A stretch of DNA of 19,574 bases from Deltaproteobacteria bacterium UBA2385 (GTDB lineage Bacteria; Myxococcota_A; UBA796; UBA2385): NCBI GenBank assembly GCA_002343455.1, contig DDSR01000447.1, positions 1 through 19,574 on the forward strand. Reading direction: 5' to 3'. Position numbers and translations under genes: made by a program. Each line of letters begins with the position of its first letter. Positions within the stretch are counted from its first letter, which is position 1. This document shows positions 14,570 through 19,574 of this stretch, in pieces. Under the pieces are notes generated by a model, which saw nothing but the letters and a program-made list of their open reading frames with translations, was not told the DNA's origin and made no database searches.

Positions 14570-15112
14570 TCAGTCCGGCAGCTCGGCGGACCACTCGGCG
14601 ACCCAGGTGCTCTGGGCGGCGCAGTCCCAGGATTCTGCATCCTCAACGGTCCAGTCTAACCAGATGCCGAAGAGCTCCTCGGGGGAGAGGACCCAGCCGT
14701 AGACAAAGTAGTCCCCGAAGGTGCTCCAAACCTCCCTCTCCTCATCCATGCATCGAAACTCATTGAACTCATTCTGACTGCATCGAATTCCTTCAGCGTC
14801 CTCGGCCCAGGTCTCGCCCTCGCTCAGCCGATGAATCGTGAAATCTACTCCAGCACCTCCTGAAATGGCAATGTTCGCGACCGCATCGAGAGGAGCGGGG
14901 TCGCTCGCAGGCAAGCATCCTTGGTCGGCAGAGAGGAGATGTTGGTTGACCAGGCCGTTGGAGTAGCCAGCTTCGGCTGGCATGGTGTATATTCCCTCCC
15001 GGGGACCGTCTCTACCAGGCGACTTGCAGCCAAAACCAAGCATCTCAGCGAGAATAGCCAAGGTAACCAGCAGTGCCTGTTGTGTTACGGGTAGCTTGAG
15101 TCTTCGCATCAT
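14570..15112 (-). CDS. Small lipoprotein, paralogue of the upstream gene
   Basis: Its ATG (15112-15110) overlaps the TGA of the preceding gene by one base (TGATG), so translation is coupled; a second ATG follows directly. 180 residues. The N-terminus is a signal with a hydrophobic core (ALLVTLAILAEMLGFG) before Cys29. The mature part has Cys in 'GCLPAS', 'IRCSQ', 'FRCMD' and 'WDCAA' and ends 'EWSAELPD'. The ending, the 'DFTI' strand and the spacing of the last Cys parallel the upstream neighbour ('NFTIWF', 'VTCSD', 'EWESELPD'), so the two arose by duplication and have diverged strongly. Function unknown; likely anchored outside the cytoplasm. Confidence 0.8.
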   Translation of the reverse strand: MMRRLKLPVTQQALLVTLAILAEMLGFGCKSPGRDGPREGIYTMPAEAGYSNGLVNQHLLSADQGCLPASDPAPLDAVANIAISGGAGVDFTIHRLSEGETWAEDAEGIRCSQNEFNEFRCMDEEREVWSTFGDYFVYGWVLSPEELFGIWLDWTVEDAESWDCAAQSTWVAEWSAELPD

Positions 15113-15585
15113 CAGCCGTCCCCTCTCGCAAGCGCATCGATTATATAGTCTGGGAGCTCACTTTCCCATTCCAGTTCGGTCAAACGTATATCGGAGCAAG
15201 TGACAGGCTCATCGGCTTCGTTCTTGCGTCCGAAATCCCCCGTGATGTGCTGCGTCCAAAGCAGTGAGAAGCTGGTGGCGTTGCGGACGGTTCCAACGTA
15301 CAGTTCGTCCGATTCGGTGTCCGTTCTCTCGCATGAGAAGTTTGGACCGTCGAGCTCGCATACTGCAGCCGTGATGGCGAGGCTCGGATAGCTCTCGAAC
15401 CATATGGTGAAGTTGGTCGCGTTGCTGACTACGACATTTGGGTAGCCCGGATCAAAATCCTGCTTAGGCGTGCTGCAACCGTATCGAAGTTCGACGCTTG
15501 TCGCCACATAGCCTCCGACACGCGGTGAAGAGGCGCAGCCCATCTGGGTGACCACCAGGGCGCTACTCAGGATCCGTAGGTCCAT
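15112..15585 (-). CDS. Small lipoprotein, function unknown
   Basis: ATG at 15585 is chosen because GGAGG lies 5 bases upstream and a signal peptide begins here (MDLRILSSALVVTQMGC, Cys17, weak lipobox); a longer frame starts at 15642. 157 residues. The start overlaps the end of the glycoside-hydrolase-like gene by 19 bases. The mature protein has Cys in 'RYGCST', 'AVCELD', 'FSCER' and 'VTCSD', beta-strand-rich segments ('NFTIWFESYPSLAITAAV', 'LYVGTVRNATSFSLLWTQ') and the C-terminal 'EWESELPDYIIDAL'. It is related to the next gene. The region is visibly less GC-rich than the rest of the window. Confidence 0.8.
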   Translation of the reverse strand: MDLRILSSALVVTQMGCASSPRVGGYVATSVELRYGCSTPKQDFDPGYPNVVVSNATNFTIWFESYPSLAITAAVCELDGPNFSCERTDTESDELYVGTVRNATSFSLLWTQHITGDFGRKNEADEPVTCSDIRLTELEWESELPDYIIDALARGDG

Positions 15586-17750
15586 GCCAACCTCCCATCT
15601 GTGAGCAGCAGGATGGGGTCGCTGTCGATGTTGAAGGTCCACGTGGCACCCGAGGCCCCGATCACCTGGCCCCAGAGAAGCCTCGAGTAACTCACCACAG
15701 TCGGAGCGGGCAGGACGTTTCTGCCAATGTCGTCTTCGGATTCCCAGTCAAAGCTGGAGGGAAGCATTCTGTGCCATGTGGCGTTTACGGAGGTCATGCT
15801 GTCGGGCTTGCATGTCATGGAGACGCTGGAGGTGCCGCGCCACTTGTCGAGGAAGACGAGGTAACCGTAACGATGGGCTCCCGATCCATTGGTTACCCGG
15901 GTGAACTCGATCACAACCCCGTCGAGAAAGGTATATTCTACGCCGGGCATATAGGTCGCGATACCTGCGTCCTTCAGTATCACAGGCCGAAAACTGGCAG
16001 GCGGCAGGACCATCTCGGCAGAGGACCAGGACTGAAGGAGGCTCCAGAACCGCTGAAAGGCGAGCCAACTGAAGCGAGGACGTGCTTCGTTTAGGTGCTC
16101 CGCTCCTAGCGAGTCCTTGCGAAGTCCAAGACCGTACCACTCCGAAGCCACTCCCCCCTGATCCGACCGCCACGCATGCCATCCCGCCACCGTGATCCCG
16201 CCGGCAGCGGCGCCGGCCAGTCGTCGGACGACCTCCTGGCCCTGGTACACCTGCAGCGCCGCCATGCCGTCGCGGTCGGCCATGGCCGGCGGATGGTAGT
16301 CGTATCCCGCTTTGTACTTGAGCACGCTGATGCCGGTCTCGAACATCGTCAGATCGATGTCGAGGCCTGCCTTGGCCAGGGCCTCGTACATCTGCTCGCT
16401 CTCCCAGGTCAAGCGAGAGATGTGCAACGGGCCCATGCTGTTTTTCTCGCCCTCCTTCTTGCGGTGGTACCAGTGCATGTCGACGCCGTGGGCGAGCCGG
16501 TCGGCTTCGCCCCCCGCCTGGTCGGCGAACTGCTTGACCAGCTCCCGAAAGAAGCTGATCTTCCAGGTCCAGGTCAAGCGGTACCTCTGGTCGTCTTGAT
16601 CAAAGTCGTCCTCGCTGACATCCCAGCTCGACAGCCCGGGGAGGAGGATCCGCATTGCGCCGTTGGGGAAGTGGCCCTCGATCACCCGCGCCAGCCGAAC
16701 CAGGATCGTCGCCCAATCCTTCGCGGTAGCCGTCCAGGCCCCCTCGCCGTACTCGTGCGGATCCCCCAGCACCGTGTTGGCCATGTCGATCTCGTTGAAG
16801 AGCTCGATGCCGTGAACCGCGTCTGCCAGCACGAAGCCCGGCTCGGAGCGGGCGATGGTGGCTTCAATCCTCTTCAGGAAGCTGCATACGACATGGGTGA
16901 ACGTCTCCAGCCAGTCGCAATGATCGGGGTCGCGGATGTCCAGGTAGCCCCGGCTCTCCTCCTCCCAGACAACCCGAATCGGGTCGCGCACCTTGCCGTC
17001 CAGGGTGAGGCCCTCGGTGGTCCGGGTACCGTGTGGGCCAAGCGTGAACACCACCTGGAGTCCGCGGTCGAGCCGCTCTTGCAGGAACTCCTCGAAGACC
17101 GCGCGCCGCTCGTTGATGCGCGCATTCAGCTCGGTGGCTGGGGGCAGGACATCCTCGCTCTCTTCCCTGTCTGGCGAACCAAACAAGGCCTTGAACGATA
17201 GATCAACCCTCCGCACGCCCGGGTGCCGGATGATCGAGACGCCCAGGTCCTGCAGATCGTCGAGGATCGCCCCGCTTTCGGCCTCGTCGTCCATCTTGGC
17301 GGCGTTGATGCCGGCTTCACAGGCGCCTTGGGTCCACGCCGCTGTGTAGTCGGGCTGGCGCCTCGGCTCCGGCGTGGAGAACTCCGGAAGCCAAGCGTCC
17401 GGCTCCTGCACCTGTTGGCGTGCCGCGCGGGCGAGGACCAGGCGTTCGATGATGTGCTCGTTCCCGCCCTTCGCCGGGGCCTCCTCCCTCCGCAGCCGGG
17501 CGAGCCAACGCAGCAGTCGACGCCGCCGCTCGGCCTTCTGGCGCCGCAGGCGTCGGGCGACGCGGATGCCGGGGGAGACGGGAGCGGGGCGCGGAGCTCG
17601 TGCCTGGTCCAACAAGGCTGCCAGCGACTTGGAATGCGCACGTCGGCCCTTGGCTCGGGCGAGCCGCAGGCCCTCGAGATCACCCGCCCTCAGGCAGGAC
17701 TGGGCTTCCGCCGCAGCCTCGGTCCACCCCGCTGGCAAGCCGTTGGACAA
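15567..17750 (-). CDS. Glycoside-hydrolase-like protein (clan GH-A TIM barrel), no signal peptide
   Basis: The first usable start is the TTG at 17750, only two codons after the TGA of the preceding gene and in the same frame; no Shine-Dalgarno sequence precedes it. 727 residues. Residues 1-130 are helical with a strongly basic stretch near 55-95 (Arg-rich, e.g. 'RRLRRQKAERRRRLLRW'). A TIM barrel follows, from 'LGVSIIRHPGV' near 170 and 'QVVFTLGPHGT'. The acid/base is E320 in 'IELFNEID', the aromatic/His strand is 'HGVDMHWYH' (421-429), the nucleophile is E471 in 'LTMFETGIS' and the last strand is 'AGWHAW' (522-527). Both catalytic Glu are present, so it may be active; the exact family (GH5/GH39-like) cannot be named. 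The C-terminal 130 residues look like a beta sandwich. No signal peptide is odd for a polysaccharide hydrolase. Confidence 0.85.
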   Translation of the reverse strand: MSNGLPAGWTEAAAEAQSCLRAGDLEGLRLARAKGRRAHSKSLAALLDQARAPRPAPVSPGIRVARRLRRQKAERRRRLLRWLARLRREEAPAKGGNEHIIERLVLARAARQQVQEPDAWLPEFSTPEPRRQPDYTAAWTQGACEAGINAAKMDDEAESGAILDDLQDLGVSIIRHPGVRRVDLSFKALFGSPDREESEDVLPPATELNARINERRAVFEEFLQERLDRGLQVVFTLGPHGTRTTEGLTLDGKVRDPIRVVWEEESRGYLDIRDPDHCDWLETFTHVVCSFLKRIEATIARSEPGFVLADAVHGIELFNEIDMANTVLGDPHEYGEGAWTATAKDWATILVRLARVIEGHFPNGAMRILLPGLSSWDVSEDDFDQDDQRYRLTWTWKISFFRELVKQFADQAGGEADRLAHGVDMHWYHRKKEGEKNSMGPLHISRLTWESEQMYEALAKAGLDIDLTMFETGISVLKYKAGYDYHPPAMADRDGMAALQVYQGQEVVRRLAGAAAGGITVAGWHAWRSDQGGVASEWYGLGLRKDSLGAEHLNEARPRFSWLAFQRFWSLLQSWSSAEMVLPPASFRPVILKDAGIATYMPGVEYTFLDGVVIEFTRVTNGSGAHRYGYLVFLDKWRGTSSVSMTCKPDSMTSVNATWHRMLPSSFDWESEDDIGRNVLPAPTVVSYSRLLWGQVIGASGATWTFNIDSDPILLLTDGRLAWTYGS

Positions 17751-17756
17751 GGGTGG
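17724..17756 (-). other. Hairpin directly after the in-frame TGA between two minus-strand genes
   Basis: On the minus strand CCACCC (17756-17751) follows the TGA immediately and pairs with GGGTGG (17729-17724). The TTG start of the glycoside-hydrolase-like gene lies inside the loop. Such a structure could affect initiation or readthrough, but a six-base GC stem arises easily by chance in this DNA. Confidence 0.3.
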
Positions 17757-18149
17757 TCAGGCCTCGACGAACAGGGTGATGACCACCATGCCGTCGACTT
17801 CGGCCATCGTCCCCCCGGTGGTGGTCCGGATGTCCATCGTGATCTCGACGTCGCCGCCATAGGGGCCCGTGATGTTCTCCGGCGCCGGGCGTAGGGTGGC
17901 GATCGCGGTGCCGGTCCAGAACGGGCCGCCGTTGCCCGACTTGAGCTCGCTAGGCCGCATGCCGGAGTAGCTGGACTCCCAGGCCTTGAGCACCACCTCG
18001 GCGTTCGGGGTCATTCGGAAACCGATGAACTGCACCCGCATCGAGAGGGACTGGCCCAACAGGGAGCGCAGCTTGTCCCGCGACACCACCGTCTGGATCG
18101 TGCCGTCGCCCTTGCTGGTGTAGACTTGACGCTCGAAGACGATCTCCAT
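17757..18149 (-). CDS. Unrecognised 130-residue protein upstream of the glycoside-hydrolase-like gene
   Basis: ATG at 18149; AGGAGG is 14 bases upstream, rather far. An in-frame GTG at 18164 touches that AGGAG and is less likely. The protein alternates hydrophobic and polar residues like a beta sandwich ('SMRVQFIGFRMTPNAEVVLKAWE', 'WTGTAIATLRP', 'GGDVEITMDIRTTTGG', 'VDGMVVITLFVEA'). There is no signal peptide. No known family is recognised. Its TGA is followed, in the same frame and after two codons, by the TTG of the 727-residue protein, so the two are at least translationally coupled and may work together. Confidence 0.7.
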   Translation of the reverse strand: MEIVFERQVYTSKGDGTIQTVVSRDKLRSLLGQSLSMRVQFIGFRMTPNAEVVLKAWESSYSGMRPSELKSGNGGPFWTGTAIATLRPAPENITGPYGGDVEITMDIRTTTGGTMAEVDGMVVITLFVEA

Positions 18150-18238
18150 GATCTTCAGGCTCACCTCCTGGCATGATCCAGGCGCGGCGGCGGCGGCGGC
18201 GCAAGGGATCGTCCAGGAGTTCACACAACTGTCACAAT
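18150..18238 (-). promoter_or_regulatory. Short gap between minus-strand genes with a possible promoter and a (GGC)n tract
   Basis: 89 bp. At 18183-18201 there is a run of about six GGC/GCC triplets. Next to the stop of the upstream gene, the minus strand reads ATTGTGACAGTTGTGTGAA (18238-18220), an AT-richer patch with two TTGTG boxes 9 bases apart that could be a -35 region or an operator half-site pair. No clear -10 follows. AGGAGG at 18169-18164 is the probable ribosome binding site of the next gene. Confidence 0.3.
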
Positions 18239-19006
18239 TCAGCGCATCGCCACCGCGCCCGGGGCTCGCTCGCATGGCGGGCTGACCCTCAGCGCGCCGG
18301 ACTGCACCACCACATCGCCGGTCAGCGAGCTGCCGAAGGGCTGACCCTGGGCGTCGAGCACGACGGCGTCGACCTGGTAGGAGGCGCCGCCTGCGCTGGA
18401 GAGGCCCAGATCGGCCGACCAGAGCTGCTCGACCTGCTCCAGGCTGGCCCGGAGCTCGCGGCGGGTGGGCGTGGCGCCCTGGGTGGAGGCGCCCAGGATC
18501 AGCTCGACGGCGCGGACGTCGCGGGCCTGCTCGGAGAGGACGATGCGGACGCTGCCGGACTGTCCGCCTTCGTCGAGCAGCAGCTCGGCCTGGATGAGGC
18601 CCGCGGCTGGCGCCAGGGCCTCGGCGCGGCAGACGGTGCGCCCGCCGACCAGCTCCAGCTCGACGACGTGGGTGGAGCCGCCGCCGCTGCCCTGGATCAC
18701 GGCGCGGGCGGGCACGGTGGCGCCGCGGGCGTCGCGGTCGAAGGCGACGGCGGGGATCGTCCAGACCCGGCGCTCGGCCTGGACCGTGGTGAGCCGGACG
18801 GTGTCGGAGGCGGGGGTGGGCGAGCCCTTGTGGGGAGAGACCAGGAGCTCGACGGAGGAGACCGCTCCGGGCGCAGCCTCGGTCCAGGCGCTGACGGTGG
18901 CGGTGGCCCCGCCGGACTGGTTGGCGCTGACGGACGTCACGGAGTCGGCCTGGGCTTGCCCTGTCTGGAGAGAGACGGAGAGGAGGAGGGCGAGGGTGAG
19001 GGTCAT
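18239..19006 (-). CDS. Secreted protein of unknown function, intact copy of a duplicated gene
   Basis: ATG at 19006 with GGGAG 5 bases upstream; 255 residues. The signal peptide is clear ('MTLTLALLLSVSLQTGQAQA', cleavage after AQA). The mature protein seems to be two beta-rich domains: residues about 22-110 ('GATATVSAWTEAAPGAVSSV', 'RRVWTIPAVAFDRDARG') and about 110-245 ('STHVVELELVGGRTV', 'SVRIVLSEQARDVRAVELIL', 'SYQVDAVVLDAQGQPF', 'LTGDVVVQSGALRVSPPC'). Only two Cys are present. No known family is recognised. It is divergent from hemB and is the first gene of the minus-strand run. A decayed copy lies at 12789-13307 in the same orientation. Confidence 0.85.
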   Translation of the reverse strand: MTLTLALLLSVSLQTGQAQADSVTSVSANQSGGATATVSAWTEAAPGAVSSVELLVSPHKGSPTPASDTVRLTTVQAERRVWTIPAVAFDRDARGATVPARAVIQGSGGGSTHVVELELVGGRTVCRAEALAPAAGLIQAELLLDEGGQSGSVRIVLSEQARDVRAVELILGASTQGATPTRRELRASLEQVEQLWSADLGLSSAGGASYQVDAVVLDAQGQPFGSSLTGDVVVQSGALRVSPPCERAPGAVAMR

Positions 19007-19125
19007 GGCGGCTCCCGTTGGGTCTGCCTACGGTATCGCCATGGGTGGGTGTCTCCGTGTCACCTTCGGTCAGCCGGCGTCGCGGAGTATCGGGATACAT
19101 CAGGAGCCTCTTCCAGGAGCCCCCG
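19007..19125. promoter_or_regulatory. Divergent intergenic region upstream of hemB
   Basis: 119 bp between the divergent starts of the secreted-protein gene and hemB must carry both promoters. I find no convincing -35/-10 pair by eye. AGGAG (19115-19119), 6 bases before the ATG at 19126, is the hemB ribosome binding site; another AGGAG at 19102-19106 is too far upstream. Confidence 0.3.
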
Positions 19126-19574
19126 ATGCCCGCCTACCCCCGCACCCGCCCCCGCCGCCTGCGTCAGTTCGACTGGAGCCGCCGCCTCGTCCGCGAGCAC
19201 GCGCTCCGCGTCGACGACCTGATCTGGCCGACCTTCGTGCTGGACGGCGATCCGGCCCCCCAGGCGGTCGCCTCCATGCCGGGCGTCAACCGGCTCGGCA
19301 TCGACGACCTCGTTCAAGCGGTCGGCCAGGCCCGCAGCCTCGGCATCCCCGCGGTCGCCATCTTCCCGGTGATCGACCCGGCGCTGAAGACCCCCCGCGG
19401 GGAGCTGGCGACCGACCCGGACAACCTCGTCTGCCGGGCGGTGCGCGCGGTGAAGAAGGCCGTGCCCGACATCGGCATCATCTGCGACGTGGCGCTGGAC
19501 CCCTTCACCACGCACGGCCAGGACGGCCTGCTGGTGGACGGGCGGATCCTCAACGACGAGACGATCGAGGTGCT
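19126..19574 (+). CDS. hemB: Delta-aminolevulinic acid dehydratase (porphobilinogen synthase), 5' part
   Basis: ATG at 19126 with AGGAG 6 bases upstream; the gene runs off the right edge, leaving about 149 of the usual 320-340 residues. It condenses two 5-aminolevulinate molecules into porphobilinogen in tetrapyrrole synthesis. Family marks in order: 'RPRRLRQFDWSRRLVREHAL', 'DLIWPTFVLDG', 'SMPGVNRL', 'IPAVAIFPVID', 'AVRAVKKAVPDIGIICDVAL', 'DPFTTHGQDGLL', 'ILNDETI'. The metal-site segment is 'DVALDPFTTHGQDG', with Ala/Asp/Asp in place of the three Zn-binding Cys of 'DVCLCEYTSHGHCG', which is the Mg-dependent type seen in Pseudomonas. The two active-site Lys lie beyond the window. Confidence 0.95.
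   Translation, partial: MPAYPRTRPRRLRQFDWSRRLVREHALRVDDLIWPTFVLDGDPAPQAVASMPGVNRLGIDDLVQAVGQARSLGIPAVAIFPVIDPALKTPRGELATDPDNLVCRAVRAVKKAVPDIGIICDVALDPFTTHGQDGLLVDGRILNDETIEV

Noticed and set aside
17724..17759. Selenocysteine insertion at the TGA before the glycoside-hydrolase-like gene
   Set aside because: The hairpin starts directly after the TGA but its stem and loop do not show the features of a bacterial SECIS element that I can confirm, and no selenoprotein family is involved.
18183..18201. GGC trinucleotide run as a phase-variable tract
   Set aside because: About six imperfect units in an intergenic gap of very GC-rich DNA; chance is sufficient.
17757..19100. A 447-codon minus-strand frame joining the 130-residue gene to sequence opposite the secreted-protein gene
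   Set aside because: The upstream two thirds are Arg/Pro/Gly-rich and read the secreted-protein gene in a wrong frame; that gene has a signal peptide and stops at 18239.
1..19574. CRISPR arrays, tRNA or rRNA genes, phage genes, transposases
   Set aside because: I looked for regularly spaced repeats, clover-leaf arms with a GTTCRA box, rRNA-like segments and recombinase or capsid motifs and found none that hold up.

Overview
The window is about 19.6 kb of very GC-rich bacterial DNA with dense coding, strong third-position G/C bias, GTG and TTG starts, short overlaps between genes, many lipoprotein signals and one very large Ig-like/FG-GAP lipoprotein. This fits a Gram-negative, myxobacteria-like (Myxococcota or 'deltaproteobacterial') chromosome. 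That placement is inferred from style and gene content; there is no rRNA or other decisive marker here.

Left part (1-4851, plus strand): the 3' end of a secreted or linker-bearing protein, three unrecognised proteins (two of them overlapping by 4 bases) and a 684-residue molybdopterin oxidoreductase with an N-terminal Cys cluster. Next is a 190-bp gap that holds an AT-rich, 153-bp element with imperfect terminal inverted repeats. A convergent gene follows (6639-5041, minus): an aldehyde dehydrogenase of the AstD type in which both the general-base Glu and the nucleophilic Cys are replaced, so it is probably a pseudoenzyme.

Middle (6801-12775, plus): a two-gene reverse transsulfuration operon (cystathionine beta-synthase, then a cystathionine gamma-lyase/synthase-type PLP enzyme that appears to lack a conserved internal segment), a 1003-residue lipoprotein with six Ig/PKD-like repeats and a seven-bladed FG-GAP propeller, and a small membrane protein.

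Right part (12789-19006, all minus strand): an accessory cluster of fast-evolving, mostly exported proteins. It is bracketed by two copies of one secreted-protein gene in the same orientation. The copy at 18239-19006 is intact; the copy at 12789-13307 has a net 212-bp deletion and a 1-bp frameshift that together restore the frame. Between them lie a 130-residue unknown protein, a 727-residue clan GH-A glycoside-hydrolase-like protein with no signal peptide (in the same frame as the preceding gene, separated by one TGA), two related small lipoproteins, an Ig-like fragment, and a lipoprotein with an 84-bp internal tandem repeat. The window closes with the 5' end of hemB (plus strand), of the Asp-rich, Mg-type. 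The accessory cluster therefore sits between ordinary plus-strand genes, and its flanking direct repeats could mediate deletion or duplication of the block.
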